Assembly: GCA_026003335.1 (NCBI GenBank)
Contig: BPHB01000001.1
Coordinates: 1 to 64,000 of the forward strand
Direction of reading: 5' to 3'
DNA from: Chitinophagales bacterium
GTDB lineage: Bacteria; Bacteroidota; Bacteroidia; Chitinophagales; CAIOSU01
Length of the DNA stretch: 64,000 nucleotides
A program made the position numbers and the translations under genes. The notes beneath the pieces were generated by a model. The model had not been told where the DNA came from. It worked only from the letters and a program-made list of their open reading frames with translations, and did no database searches. Every line of letters begins with the position of its first letter. Position 1 is the first letter of the stretch. Of this stretch, positions 1-9,084 are shown one piece after another.

Positions 1-56
1 TGTAATGTGTTGTGCTTTGTTTTGTTTTGTTACTTGCATGAACCTATTTATATCGC

Positions 57-914
57 TTGACCGTGATTAAAATCATTGAGTGCCCCAGAGACGCCATGCA
101 GGGAATAAAAGTATTTATTCCCACAGAAGCCAAGGTAGAATACATTAATGCCCTGTTAAAGGTCGGCTTTGATACCATAGATGTGGGCAGTTTCGTGTCT
201 GCACGGTATGTTCCGCAGATGGCCGATACAGCCGATGTGCTCCGGCAGATTCATTGGTCTGAATCTTCTTCCAAACTGTCAGTTATTGTGGCCAATGTGC
301 GGGGAGCTATAGAGGCTTGCCAGTATCCGCAGGTAACTTATTTAGGCTATCCGTTTTCTATTTCGGAAACTTTTCAGCTGCGTAACACCAATTCCACCAT
401 GGAAAAGGCTTTAAAAACTGTTGCGTCAATCCGTGAAATAGCAAGTCGGAAAGGTAAAGGTTTTGTTGTGTATCTCTCCATGGCTTTTGGCAATCCCTAC
501 GGAGATCCCTGGAGCCTGGAGATAGCTGAAAAGTGGGTTGCCGAAATTGATCAATTTCAAGTGCAGTATATTTCTCTTTCAGACACCATTGGTGTAGCCC
601 GCCCTGATGTGATAGAGGATTTCTTTAAACATTTTACCCACCGCTTTCCGCATATTGAATTTGGCGCGCATTTTCACACCACACCAGATTCGTGGCGTGA
701 AAAAGTAGATGCAGCCTACCACAACGGATGCAAACGCTTTGACGGAGCAATAAAGGGCTATGGAGGCTGTCCGATGGCCAAAGATGAGTTGGTAGGCAAT
801 ATGCCTACCGAAAATCTGGTTACTTATTTTGAAGAAGTACAGGAATCTACAGGCATCAACAAAGAGCGTTTGAAGGAAGCAATACTGGCAGCAAGTCGCG
901 TTTTCCCTGCTTAA
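57..914 (+). CDS. mvaB: Hydroxymethylglutaryl-CoA lyase
   Basis: Cleaves HMG-CoA to acetyl-CoA and acetoacetate, the last step of leucine catabolism. The 285-residue product is a DRE-TIM metallolyase: an ECPRDAMQG strand near residue 8 carries the Arg-Asp pair that binds substrate and metal, GAHFH near residue 202 supplies the two metal histidines, and KGYGGCPMAKDEL near residue 233 contains the signature cysteine of HMG-CoA lyases. Length is usual for bacterial members. The frame opens only at base 42, so the start must be TTG at 57 or the GTG two codons later; no ATG is available. Its TAA stop overlaps the stop of the convergent YggS gene. The acetoacetate it makes is the substrate of the CoA-transferase encoded 1.1 kb downstream on the same strand. 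Confidence 0.88.
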   Translation: MTVIKIIECPRDAMQGIKVFIPTEAKVEYINALLKVGFDTIDVGSFVSARYVPQMADTADVLRQIHWSESSSKLSVIVANVRGAIEACQYPQVTYLGYPFSISETFQLRNTNSTMEKALKTVASIREIASRKGKGFVVYLSMAFGNPYGDPWSLEIAEKWVAEIDQFQVQYISLSDTIGVARPDVIEDFFKHFTHRFPHIEFGAHFHTTPDSWREKVDAAYHNGCKRFDGAIKGYGGCPMAKDELVGNMPTENLVTYFEEVQESTGINKERLKEAILAASRVFPA

Positions 915-1603
915 AGTTCACCGGGAGTAAAGGTTGAGTGCAGGCGCTCACCAAAAATGAGTGTGCCCAGGCGTACCATCGTACTGCCCTCTTCAATGGC
1001 AATTTCAAAATCTCCTGACATGCCCATAGAAATTTCCCGGAAACATACGTCATCAGAGAAATAATTCTTACGCAGATTATCAAATGCTGCTTTCAGTCTG
1101 CGGAATTCCTGTCGCAGGATACGCTCGTCTTCTGTCAGGGTAGCAATGCCCATCACGCCACATGCGCGCACATGACGCATCTGCCTGTACTCTTTGCTTT
1201 CCAGCAACCGCATCAGGTCTGACTCAGAAAGACCGTACTTGGTCTCTTCCCGAGCTATGCGTAGCTGAAATAAAAAATCAATCACCCGACCCGCCTTTGT
1301 GGCCCTTTTTTCTATTTCCTGGAGCAGCCCCAGACTGTCAACTGATTGAATCATGGAAATAAATGGCACGATGTATTTTACCTTATTTTTTTGCAGGTGG
1401 CCTATCATGTGCCACTCAATATCTTTAGGCAGAAAGTTGTATTTGGGAATCAAATCCTGAACGCGGTTTTCTGCAAAAATGCGTTGCCCCCATTGATACA
1501 CTTCAAGAATCTGACTGGGTGTTTTCATTTTACTCACGGCAATCAGCTTCACACCTTTTTCATGTAAATTTGTTCTGAGCACCTGAAATTCTTCCGCGGT
1601 CAT
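911..1603 (-). CDS. yggS: YggS/PROSC family PLP-binding protein
   Basis: Pyridoxal-phosphate homeostasis protein of the alanine-racemase-fold family (YggS/YBL036C). The 230-residue product has the family landmarks: KLIAVSKMK with the PLP lysine near residue 26, FAENRVQDL, WHMIGHLQKNK, IQSVDS, GVMGIAT, and the C-terminal SMGMSGDFEIAIEEG and RLGTLIFGER segments that bind the cofactor phosphate. The open frame extends upstream to 1804, but the family's usual start fits the ATG at 1603; the longer form would run through the divergent lipoprotein gene. Only 17 bp separate the two start codons, so promoters must overlap. The stop overlaps that of the HMG-CoA lyase gene by 4 bp. Confidence 0.9.
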   Translation of the reverse strand: MTAEEFQVLRTNLHEKGVKLIAVSKMKTPSQILEVYQWGQRIFAENRVQDLIPKYNFLPKDIEWHMIGHLQKNKVKYIVPFISMIQSVDSLGLLQEIEKRATKAGRVIDFLFQLRIAREETKYGLSESDLMRLLESKEYRQMRHVRACGVMGIATLTEDERILRQEFRRLKAAFDNLRKNYFSDDVCFREISMGMSGDFEIAIEEGSTMVRLGTLIFGERLHSTFTPGEL

Positions 1604-1620
1604 TCCCTTAAAACAGTTTG

Positions 1621-2013
1621 ATGAAGCGCTTCGGCTTTCGGACAAATTTGACAAAATTATTCCTTCTCCTTGCATGCTCAGCATGTCAACCTGAAGCCCA
1701 AAAAGCTGCATCTCTTTTAGCCGAAGAAAAAATGGTGGCTTTAATGGTGGATATCCATCTGCTGGAAGCATCATTGGAAAAGAAAAAGCCGGAGAAGGAT
1801 TCACTCGCCTGGTTGATTAAATGCAATTATGATGATATATTCACCCGCCACTCCGTAAAGCGGGAAGATTTTATGCATACGTTTGATTTTTATGAACGGC
1901 ATCCGGAACGGATGGACGCGCTGATGAATCGTGTGATTGATGAACTGAATAAAATGGACGCTGAAATAAGAGGGGGAGGTTCCACCGTGCAGGATAAAAC
2001 AAAAAAACCATAA
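1621..2013 (+). CDS. DUF4296 lipoprotein
   Basis: Short lipoprotein of about 130 residues. A basic N-terminus, a hydrophobic stretch and the lipobox LLAC (Cys near residue 20) predict export and lipidation. The body resembles DUF4296, a Bacteroidota family: an EEKMVALMVDIHLLEA helix, then YDDIFTRHSVKREDF and FYERHPERMDALMNRVID, a helical pattern reminiscent of FKBP N-terminal or SurA-like segments. A TTG codon directly precedes the ATG at 1621; I chose the ATG. The gene ends 6 bp before scoA and may be cotranscribed with it. The function of DUF4296 is unknown. Confidence 0.8.
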   Translation: MKRFGFRTNLTKLFLLLACSACQPEAQKAASLLAEEKMVALMVDIHLLEASLEKKKPEKDSLAWLIKCNYDDIFTRHSVKREDFMHTFDFYERHPERMDALMNRVIDELNKMDAEIRGGGSTVQDKTKKP

Positions 2014-2019
2014 CAACAC

Positions 2020-2715
2020 ATGAATAAAGTAGTGCCAAATGCCGATGTGGCAATACAAGGAATTGAAGACGGTATGACGCTCATGCTGGGTGGTTTTGGC
2101 CTCTGCGGCATTCCGGAAAATTGTATTGCAGCTTTGGTAAGAAAGGGAGTGAAGAATCTCACCTGCATATCCAATAATGCCGGAGTTGATGACTTCGGTA
2201 TCGGGCTGATGCTTAAAAACCGGCAGGTGAAAAAAATGATAGCCTCCTACGTGGGCGAAAATGCCGAGTTTGAGCGGCAACTGCTCAGCGGGGAGCTGGA
2301 GGTGGAGCTCATTCCTCAGGGTACCCTGGCTACCCGTTGCATGATGGCTGGCTATGGCATTCCGGCTTTTTATACTCCAGCGGGTGTGGGCACAGAGGTA
2401 GCCGAAGGTAAAGAGATCCGCGTTTTCAATGGCAAGGAGTATCTGATGGAGCTGGCTTTTGAAGCCGATTTTGCCCTTGTAAAGGCTTGGAAGGGCGATT
2501 ACCACGGAAATCTGATTTTCCGGGGCACAGCAAGAAACTTTAACCCCCTTATGGCTATGGCCGGAAAAATTACCATTGCCGAAGTAGAACAACTGGTGGA
2601 ACCCGGCAAGCTGGACCCCAACGAAATCCATCTGCCGGGAATTTACGTGCATCGCATATTCCGGGGTGCACAATATGAGAAACGTATTGAACAACGCACC
2701 ACCCGTAAAAGATAA
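2020..2715 (+). CDS. scoA: 3-oxoacid CoA-transferase subunit A
   Basis: Alpha subunit of the heteromeric succinyl-CoA:3-ketoacid CoA-transferase (SCOT), which moves CoA between succinyl-CoA and acetoacetate. The 231-residue protein begins with the family's [17 protein letters not shown] segment (about residues 19-35) and has [15 protein letters not shown] and a [15 protein letters not shown] stretch typical of subunit A. Length is usual. It is followed 3 bp later by the B subunit, which carries the catalytic glutamate. With the HMG-CoA lyase upstream it forms a route HMG-CoA to acetoacetate to acetoacetyl-CoA. Confidence 0.93.
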   Translation: MNKVVPNADVAIQGIEDGMTLMLGGFGLCGIPENCIAALVRKGVKNLTCISNNAGVDDFGIGLMLKNRQVKKMIASYVGENAEFERQLLSGELEVELIPQGTLATRCMMAGYGIPAFYTPAGVGTEVAEGKEIRVFNGKEYLMELAFEADFALVKAWKGDYHGNLIFRGTARNFNPLMAMAGKITIAEVEQLVEPGKLDPNEIHLPGIYVHRIFRGAQYEKRIEQRTTRKR

Positions 2716-2718
2716 TCT

Positions 2719-3375
2719 ATGGCTCTTACCAAAGAACAAATAGCGCAGAGAATAGCTAAAGAACTGAAAGATGGCTATTATGTCAACCTGGGCATAGGTA
2801 TTCCTACACTGGTAGCCAATTACATTCCCGAAGGAATAGAAGTCATCCTGCAGTCTGAAAACGGTCTCCTTGGCATGGGCCCGTTCCCCTTCGAGGATGA
2901 AGTGGACCCGGATATCATAAATGCCGGTAAACAAACTGTAACCGCCTTGCCCGGAGCATCCTTTTTTGATTCAGCAATGAGCTTTGGCATGATCCGAGCT
3001 CAGAAAATTGACCTCACGGTGCTGGGAGCAATGGAAGTAGCCGATAACGGAGATATTGCCAACTGGAAAATACCCGGTAAGATGGTTAAAGGCATGGGTG
3101 GGGCAATGGATTTGGTTGCCTCGGCGCGTAACATCATCGTGGCGATGATGCACACCAACAACAAGGGTCAATCCAAGTTGCTTAGAAAATGTACCCTTCC
3201 CCTTACCGGCAAAAGGTGTATCCGAAAGGTCGTTACGGATCTTGCAGTGCTGGATATCACCCCGCAAGGCTTTAAGCTGCTGGAACGGGCTCCTGGTGTA
3301 AGTATTGAAGAAATCAAAGCCAAAACCGAAGGCAGGCTGGTCATAGAAGGAGATATACCCGAAATGGTTCTTTAG
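2719..3375 (+). CDS. scoB: 3-oxoacid CoA-transferase subunit B
   Basis: Beta subunit of succinyl-CoA:3-ketoacid CoA-transferase. The SENGLLGMGP motif near residue 47 holds the glutamate that forms the enzyme-CoA thioester. Other family marks are GIGIPTLVANYIPEG at the N-terminus, ALPGASFFDSAMSF, GAMEVADNGDIANWKIPG, and KGMGGAMDLV. The 218-residue length matches the family. It lies 3 bp after scoA and the two must be translated together for the heteromer. After its stop an AT-rich stretch leads to the suf operon. Confidence 0.93.
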   Translation: MALTKEQIAQRIAKELKDGYYVNLGIGIPTLVANYIPEGIEVILQSENGLLGMGPFPFEDEVDPDIINAGKQTVTALPGASFFDSAMSFGMIRAQKIDLTVLGAMEVADNGDIANWKIPGKMVKGMGGAMDLVASARNIIVAMMHTNNKGQSKLLRKCTLPLTGKRCIRKVVTDLAVLDITPQGFKLLERAPGVSIEEIKAKTEGRLVIEGDIPEMVL

Positions 3376-3456
3376 ATAGTGAGCTTCTGACTTTCCTTAT
3401 CTCCCGCTACCGGTACTTTTTTTTTAATTTCTTTTTTAGAATAAATCTAAATAAGG

Positions 3457-3464
3457 TAATTTTG
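3457..3464 (+). promoter_or_regulatory. Candidate -7 element of suf operon
   Basis: TAATTTTG matches the Bacteroidota -7 consensus TAnnTTTG and lies 23 bp before the sufB ATG in a strongly AT-rich gap. I see no clear TTTG -33 box at the expected spacing, so this is a candidate only. Confidence 0.35.
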
Positions 3465-3487
3465 AAAAATACCGAAATGTAGGTAGT

Positions 3488-4933
3488 ATGTCTGCTCAAG
3501 AAAATATCATAGACCGTGTAACCCGCGGGGAATACAAATACGGTTTCTACAGCAATATTGAAACCGAAACCCTTCCCAAGGGACTTAATGAAGATGTCAT
3601 ACGCTGGATATCACAGAAAAAAAACGAGCCGCAATGGCTTACGGACTGGCGTTTGAAAGCCTATCATGCCTGGCTGGAGATGGAGGAGCCTACGTGGGCC
3701 AACATCAGATATCCGAAAATTGATTATCAGGACATTGTCTATTATGCAGCTCCCAAAAAAAAGCCTACACTCAAAAGCATGGATGAGGTGGATCCTGAAC
3801 TCCGAGCCACCTTTGAAAAACTAGGCATATCCCTGGAAGAACAAAAGCGCCTTGCCGGAGTTGCCGTAGATGCTGTGCTGGACAGCGTTTCCGTGAAAAC
3901 CACTTATAAGGAAGAGCTGGCTAAAAAAGGCATCATCTTTTGTGCATTCAGCGAAGCCGTACAAAATCATCCGGAGCTAGTCAGGAAATATCTGGGCTCC
4001 GTGGTGCCTATACGCGACAACTATTTTGCCGCCCTGAATTCAGCCGTATTCAGTGATGGGTCATTCTGCTACATACCCAAAGGAGTGCGCTGCCCCATGG
4101 AGCTATCTACCTACTTCAGAATCAATACAGCCAACACCGGCCAGTTTGAACGTACGCTGATTATTGCAGAAGAAGGCAGCTATGTAAGTTATCTGGAAGG
4201 CTGTACGGCTCCCATGCGTGATGAAAACCAGCTGCATGCTGCAGTAGTTGAACTTATCGCCCTGGACCATGCGGAGATAAAGTACTCCACCGTACAAAAC
4301 TGGTATCCGGGCGACAAGGAGGGGAAAGGCGGCATTTACAACTTTGTGACCAAAAGAGGTATCTGCAAAGGCAATCATTCCAAAATTTCATGGACGCAGG
4401 TAGAAACCGGCTCGGCTATCACCTGGAAATACCCCAGTGTCATCCTCAAGGGAGACTATACCATCGGTGAGTTTTATTCCGTAGCCGTCACCAACAATTT
4501 TCAGCAGGCTGATACCGGCACCAAGATGATTCATCTGGGAAAACACTCCAGAAGCCGCATCGTGTCAAAAGGTATTTCCTCCGGAAGAAGCAATAACAGC
4601 TATCGGGGCCTGGTAAAAATCAGCCGGAATGCCGATAAAGCGTACAACTTTTCTCAATGTGATTCACTCCTCATTGGCGATAAATGCGGAGCGCATACTT
4701 TCCCCTATCTGGAAATACAGAATCCTTCGGCTGTAGTTGAGCATGAGGCTACCACTTCCAAAATAGGGGAAGATATCCTGTTCTATTGCAACCAGCGCGG
4801 TCTTTCCACCGAAGAAGCTGTAAACCTCATCGTCAATGGATACTGCCGGGAAGTGTTTCAGCATCTGCCCATGGAGTTTGCCGTGGAAGCTCAGAAGCTA
4901 TTGGCAGTTAGTCTGGAGGGTTCTGTGGGTTAA
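3488..4933 (+). CDS. sufB: Fe-S cluster assembly protein SufB
   Basis: Scaffold subunit of the SufBC2D complex, on which iron-sulfur clusters are assembled. The 481-residue sequence is full length and has the conserved features of Suf[59 protein letters not shown] and [20 protein letters not shown], followed by a right-handed beta-helix region ([32 protein letters not shown]) and the C-terminal [21 protein letters not shown] segment. It is the first gene of sufBCDSE and is likely driven by the promoter just upstream. SufD downstream is its paralogue and partner. Confidence 0.97.
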   Translation: MSAQENIIDRVTRGEYKYGFYSNIETETLPKGLNEDVIRWISQKKNEPQWLTDWRLKAYHAWLEMEEPTWANIRYPKIDYQDIVYYAAPKKKPTLKSMDEVDPELRATFEKLGISLEEQKRLAGVAVDAVLDSVSVKTTYKEELAKKGIIFCAFSEAVQNHPELVRKYLGSVVPIRDNYFAALNSAVFSDGSFCYIPKGVRCPMELSTYFRINTANTGQFERTLIIAEEGSYVSYLEGCTAPMRDENQLHAAVVELIALDHAEIKYSTVQNWYPGDKEGKGGIYNFVTKRGICKGNHSKISWTQVETGSAITWKYPSVILKGDYTIGEFYSVAVTNNFQQADTGTKMIHLGKHSRSRIVSKGISSGRSNNSYRGLVKISRNADKAYNFSQCDSLLIGDKCGAHTFPYLEIQNPSAVVEHEATTSKIGEDILFYCNQRGLSTEEAVNLIVNGYCREVFQHLPMEFAVEAQKLLAVSLEGSVG

Positions 4934-4950
4934 TATAAAAAAACAGCAAT

Positions 4951-5709
4951 ATGCTTGAGATAAAAAATCTTGAAGTAGAAGTTGAGGGGAAAAAAATCAT
5001 CCGAAACTTCAATCTTACTGCCCGCCCGGGCGAGATTCACGCTATCATGGGTCCCAATGGTTCAGGAAAAAGTACTCTCGCTGCCGCCCTCACGGGCAGG
5101 GAAGGTTACGAAGTTACCGCGGGCGAAGTACTCTTTAACGGTAAAAATCTCCTGGAGCTTTCTCCCGAGGAACGTGCCCGGGAAGGTGTTTTTCTTGCCT
5201 TTCAGTATCCGGTGGAAATACCGGGCGTAAGCATGGCCAACTTTATGAAAGCAGCAGTAAATGAATTACGTAAACATCGCGGATTACCTCCCCTTAATGC
5301 TGTGGACTTTCTGAAAAGGATGAAGGAAAAAATGAAAGTTGTGGAAATGGATGAAAAACTGCTTTCCCGCTCGGTGAATGAAGGCTTTTCTGGCGGAGAA
5401 AAAAAGCGCAATGAGATTTTCCAGATGGCAATGCTGGAACCCACACTCGCTATTCTGGATGAAACAGACTCCGGTTTGGATATTGATGCCCTGCGTATTG
5501 TCGCCAACGGAGTCAACAAACTGCATAACGATAAGAACATCTTCATAGTCATTACCCACTACCAACGGCTGCTGAATTATATCATTCCGGATTTTGTGCA
5601 TGTGCTGTTTAAAGGTCGCATAGTGAAAAGTGGCTCAAAAGAACTGGCGCTTCAACTGGAGGAAAAGGGCTATGATTGGATTCGTAAAGAACTGGAAACT
5701 GCCGTATGA
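4951..5709 (+). CDS. sufC: Fe-S assembly ATPase SufC
   Basis: ABC-type ATPase that powers the SufBCD scaffold; it is cytoplasmic and not a transporter. Walker A GPNGSGKST lies at residues 34-42, the signature SGGEKKR near residue 150 and Walker B LAILDETDSGLD near residue 170, with the D-loop and an ITHY switch histidine after it. The Q-loop AFQYP and the SufC-specific EIPGVSMANF are present. Length (252) is normal. Its TGA stop overlaps the ATG of sufD (ATGA), which suggests translational coupling of complex partners. Confidence 0.97.
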   Translation: MLEIKNLEVEVEGKKIIRNFNLTARPGEIHAIMGPNGSGKSTLAAALTGREGYEVTAGEVLFNGKNLLELSPEERAREGVFLAFQYPVEIPGVSMANFMKAAVNELRKHRGLPPLNAVDFLKRMKEKMKVVEMDEKLLSRSVNEGFSGGEKKRNEIFQMAMLEPTLAILDETDSGLDIDALRIVANGVNKLHNDKNIFIVITHYQRLLNYIIPDFVHVLFKGRIVKSGSKELALQLEEKGYDWIRKELETAV

Positions 5710-6992
5710 ACTCCGTACAGATATATGAAAGCTTGTTTAGCGCATTCACGCAGGCTCACAATGGTGCTGTGAAGGCTACCCTGCCTTTGCGTGAATCAGC
5801 CCTGCAATCTTTTGCTGCTGTTGGATTTCCGGCCAATCGGCACGAAGCCTGGCGCTACTCTAATATATCCGCCCTGCTCAAAGAAGGCTTTACCCCGGTA
5901 ACCGAAAAAAACACTCCGGAAGAAAAGCTGCACTTTGATAATATCTTCCGGATAAAGGCCAACTGCCTGGTATTTATTGATGGTTATTTCAGTAAAGAGT
6001 ACTCTTCCATCAAAGAAGATGCTGCCGGTGTTGAGATAACGTCCCTTGCCGAACATCTGAAAAATAACTCTCTGGCCGATATCGGACGTCTTGCTGAGCC
6101 CGATGACGGGTTTACTGCGCTCAATGCTTCCTTCTTTACCGATGGAGCTTACATTTTCCTGCCGGCAGGTAAAAAACTACAATACCCTGTGCTGTTGTAT
6201 TTTGTTTCTACAGATAAGCAGTCAGGTAAAGTAAGCATGCCCAGAAATCTGATTGTGGCCGGTGCGGGCAGCCAGTGTTCCGTTATAGAATGCTATCAGA
6301 ATCTTACGGCAGCTCCTGCAGCAAGCAATGCAGTTACCGAAGTTATTGTCGAAGAGAGTGCCAGCGTGGATTATTACAAAATGCATTCCCGGGCAGATAA
6401 CTATACGCATATTGGCTCTACGGCTATCGCATTGGAAAAAAATAGCCGCCTCCGCTCCTGGGCAATAACGCTGGGAGGACGTTTTATCCGGAATAATCTG
6501 CGTGTGATGCTTACCGGTGTGCAGGCGGAAGCGCATCTGTATGGGCTCTATGTCTTGGCCGGCAAAGACTATGGCGACAATCACGTGGTGGTAGAACATA
6601 AAAATCCACATTGCTACAGCAACCAACTGTATAAGGGGGTGTTGGGTGGCGCTGCGCATGGCGTGTTCAGCGGAAAAATTTTGGTACATCCCGGAGCACA
6701 AAAAACCAATGCCTATCAATCCAATAAAAACATTCTGCTTTCGCAGGACGCTACCGTTAATTCCAAACCGCAGCTGGAGATATTTGCCGATGATGTGAAG
6801 TGCAGTCATGGCAGCACCACCGGTCAGCTGGATGAAGATGCAGTATTTTATATGCAAACACGCGGTATCAGTAAAGCACAGGCTCTGAACATTTTGCATC
6901 AGGCATTTGCGTGTGAAATCATAGACAAAACTGACTTACAGGAGCTGAAAGACTATCTGTATTATGCATTGCTGATTGCCCTGAATCGCTAA
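5706..6992 (+). CDS. sufD: Fe-S cluster assembly protein SufD
   Basis: Partner of SufB in the SufBC2D scaffold. The 428-residue product shows the SufD order: an N-terminal helical part with NRHEAWRYSNISALL, then the beta-helix with SVIECYQNL and RSWAITLGGRFIRNNL, and the conserved C-terminal segment VHPGAQKTNAYQSNKNILLS, ADDVKCSHGSTTGQLDEDAVFYMQTRGIS. The C-terminal part is better conserved than the N-terminal part, as usual in this family. It starts inside the stop codon of sufC and ends 3 bp before sufS. Confidence 0.95.
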   Translation: MNSVQIYESLFSAFTQAHNGAVKATLPLRESALQSFAAVGFPANRHEAWRYSNISALLKEGFTPVTEKNTPEEKLHFDNIFRIKANCLVFIDGYFSKEYSSIKEDAAGVEITSLAEHLKNNSLADIGRLAEPDDGFTALNASFFTDGAYIFLPAGKKLQYPVLLYFVSTDKQSGKVSMPRNLIVAGAGSQCSVIECYQNLTAAPAASNAVTEVIVEESASVDYYKMHSRADNYTHIGSTAIALEKNSRLRSWAITLGGRFIRNNLRVMLTGVQAEAHLYGLYVLAGKDYGDNHVVVEHKNPHCYSNQLYKGVLGGAAHGVFSGKILVHPGAQKTNAYQSNKNILLSQDATVNSKPQLEIFADDVKCSHGSTTGQLDEDAVFYMQTRGISKAQALNILHQAFACEIIDKTDLQELKDYLYYALLIALNR

Positions 6993-6995
6993 GGT

Positions 6996-8240
6996 ATGAA
7001 GCTAGCCAAAGCCACTATATCACCACCCCTTGATCCCAACCGCATCCGGCAGGATTTCCCCATACTACATCAAACCGTAAATGGCCATCCCCTGGTGTAT
7101 CTGGATAATGCCGCCACTACTCAAAAACCCACGGCAGTGATTGAGGCTATCGTACAGTACTACGAGCAGTATAATAGTAATGTCCATCGCGGGGCCCATC
7201 ATCTGAGCGCTAAAGCTACCGAAGCTTATGAGCAGGCCAGAACAACCGTGGCCGGTTTTATTCATGCCCGTAGTGAAGCCGAAATCAACTTTACCCGGGG
7301 CACCACCGAATCTATTAACCTGGTTGCACAGACTTACGGGAGGCGTTTTATTTCAAAAGGAGATCATATCCTGATTTCAGCCATGGAACACCATTCCAAC
7401 ATCGTTCCCTGGCAGATGCTGTGTGAGGAAAAGCAGGCCCAACTACAGGTGATTCCGGTAGATGATACCGGTGCTTTGATAATGGAGGAATTTGAAAAAC
7501 AGCTGTCCGAAAAAACAAAGTTTGTTGCGGTTACCTATGTTTCCAATGCATTAGGCACAGTGAATCCGGTGAAAGAAATTATTAAGCTGGCACATCAGGC
7601 CGGAGCTGTTGTCCTGCTGGATGCTGCCCAGGCAGTACAGCATTTTGCCCTGGATGTGCAGGAGCTGGATTGCGATTTCCTTTGCTTCTCCGGTCATAAG
7701 TTATACGGTCCTACTGGTATTGGAGTCCTATACGGTAAAGAAAAACTGCTTGAGCAAATGCCACCCTGGCAGGGTGGGGGAGAAATGATTAAGGAAGTAA
7801 CCTTTCAAAAGACCACCTATAATGACATTCCCTACAAGTTTGAAGCCGGCACCCCGCATATAGAAGGGGCCATTGGCCTGGCTGCTGCTATTAACTATCT
7901 GACTTCTATAGGCCTGGATACTATTTACAACTATGAACACGAGTTGCTCCATTTTGCCACAGCACTGCTGAATGACATTGATGGCTTGCGCATCATAGGC
8001 ACAGCCCCGCAGAAGGCCCCTGTAATTTCCTTTTTGTTAGAAAATGTGCATCCTTTTGATGCCGGTACATTGCTGAATACTCTGGGCATTGCCATCCGAA
8101 CCGGACACCATTGCTGTCAGCCGCTTATGCAAAGAATGCAGATTGATGGAACCTGCAGGGCTTCTCTTGCATTTTATAATACAAAAGAGGAAATGCAAAA
8201 GCTTGCCGAGGGAATAAAAAAAGTAAAAAACATGTTCTAA
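6996..8240 (+). CDS. sufS: Cysteine desulfurase SufS
   Basis: Class V PLP-dependent desulfurase that removes sulfur from cysteine for Fe-S assembly. The Schiff-base lysine is K235 in FSGHKLYGPTG; the persulfide cysteine is C373 in RTGHHCCQP, where a second Cys follows directly (many homologues have Ala). AMEHHSNIVPWQ and LLDAAQAVQH are cofactor-site motifs. The 414-residue length fits the SufS/CsdA subgroup. Its partner SufE follows 3 bp later, so the pair that relays persulfide is cotranslated. Confidence 0.96.
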   Translation: MKLAKATISPPLDPNRIRQDFPILHQTVNGHPLVYLDNAATTQKPTAVIEAIVQYYEQYNSNVHRGAHHLSAKATEAYEQARTTVAGFIHARSEAEINFTRGTTESINLVAQTYGRRFISKGDHILISAMEHHSNIVPWQMLCEEKQAQLQVIPVDDTGALIMEEFEKQLSEKTKFVAVTYVSNALGTVNPVKEIIKLAHQAGAVVLLDAAQAVQHFALDVQELDCDFLCFSGHKLYGPTGIGVLYGKEKLLEQMPPWQGGGEMIKEVTFQKTTYNDIPYKFEAGTPHIEGAIGLAAAINYLTSIGLDTIYNYEHELLHFATALLNDIDGLRIIGTAPQKAPVISFLLENVHPFDAGTLLNTLGIAIRTGHHCCQPLMQRMQIDGTCRASLAFYNTKEEMQKLAEGIKKVKNMF

Positions 8241-8243
8241 AGC

Positions 8244-8684
8244 ATGGCTGTTGTGGAAAAAGCAACGATTGACCGCATTCAGGATGAAATTATTGAGGAG
8301 TTTTCCATGCTGGACGATCCGATGGACAGGTATGAGTATATTATTGAAATCGGCAAGCAGCTGCCTCCGCTGGATGAAAAGTATAAAACCGATGCGAATC
8401 TGGTCAAAGGCTGCCTTTCCAAGGTATGGCTGCACAGCTATCAGCAAGACGGGCGAGTGGTCTATGAGGCCGACAGCAATACCGCCATTACAAAGGGCAT
8501 TATTGCTTTGTTGATTCGGGTATTATCTAACCAAAAACCCGATGATATTGTCCATGCGGACCTTTATTTTATACCTAAGATAGGGTTGCAGGCACATTTG
8601 ACTTCGCAACGTGCAAACGGGTTGGCCGCCATGATAAAGCAGATGAAACTGGATGCAATAGCTATGTCACGTCAAAGTAATTGA
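8244..8684 (+). CDS. sufE: Cysteine desulfuration protein SufE
   Basis: Sulfur-transfer partner of SufS; it accepts the persulfide and passes it to SufB. The catalytic cysteine is C57 in LVKGCLSKVW, a segment typical of SufE. The N-terminal DRIQDEIIEEFSMLDDPMDRYEYI helix pair and the C-terminal FIPKIGLQAHLTSQRANGL segment complete the fold. 146 residues is the usual size. The stop codon overlaps a possible TTG start of the next gene. Confidence 0.95.
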   Translation: MAVVEKATIDRIQDEIIEEFSMLDDPMDRYEYIIEIGKQLPPLDEKYKTDANLVKGCLSKVWLHSYQQDGRVVYEADSNTAITKGIIALLIRVLSNQKPDDIVHADLYFIPKIGLQAHLTSQRANGLAAMIKQMKLDAIAMSRQSN

Positions 8685-8689
8685 TCCGT

Positions 8690-9028
8690 ATGCCCAACAA
8701 CAGCGAACAAAAGGAACACACCTTCGTGGAGGTAAAAAATAAGGTTATAGAGGTGCTGAAAACCTGCTATGACCCTGAGATTCCCGTGGATATCTATGAG
8801 CTGGGGCTGGTTTATGAAGTGCAGGTGGACCCTTCCAACAATGTGAAGGTGTTGATGACTTTGACTTCGCCCAGTTGCCCGGTTGCCGAGACCCTTCCGG
8901 ATGAGGTGGAACAGAAAATCAAGGCTATTGAAGGGGTGAAGGACGTGAAAGTGGAATTGACATGGGATCCCCCCTGGGATCAAACCATGATGTCAGAGGC
9001 TGCAAAACTGGAGCTAGGCTTCTTATGA
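8690..9028 (+). CDS. DUF59/MIP18-family Fe-S assembly protein (SufT/PaaD-like)
   Basis: Small DUF59 protein that usually accompanies suf operons and helps maturation of Fe-S proteins. Of the 112 residues, CYDPEIPVDIYELGLVYEV (near residue 25) and LTSPSCPVAETLPDEV with its cysteine are the family motifs. The frame is open from a TTG at 8681 that overlaps the sufE stop; the ATG at 8690 is the more ordinary start, 5 bp after that stop. It is cotranscribed with sufE. The short form lacks the long N-terminal extension of SufT proper, so PaaD/SufT-like is as far as I go. Confidence 0.88.
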   Translation: MPNNSEQKEHTFVEVKNKVIEVLKTCYDPEIPVDIYELGLVYEVQVDPSNNVKVLMTLTSPSCPVAETLPDEVEQKIKAIEGVKDVKVELTWDPPWDQTMMSEAAKLELGFL

Positions 9029-9084
9029 ACAGACAAAACAGAAAGTTTTTTTCATTTTTATAAACATTAAAAACCAACACATAT

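Noticed and set aside
1801-2934. 377-codon open frame on the minus strand
   Set aside because: Antisense to scoA and scoB, which are certain; the translation has no protein-like features.
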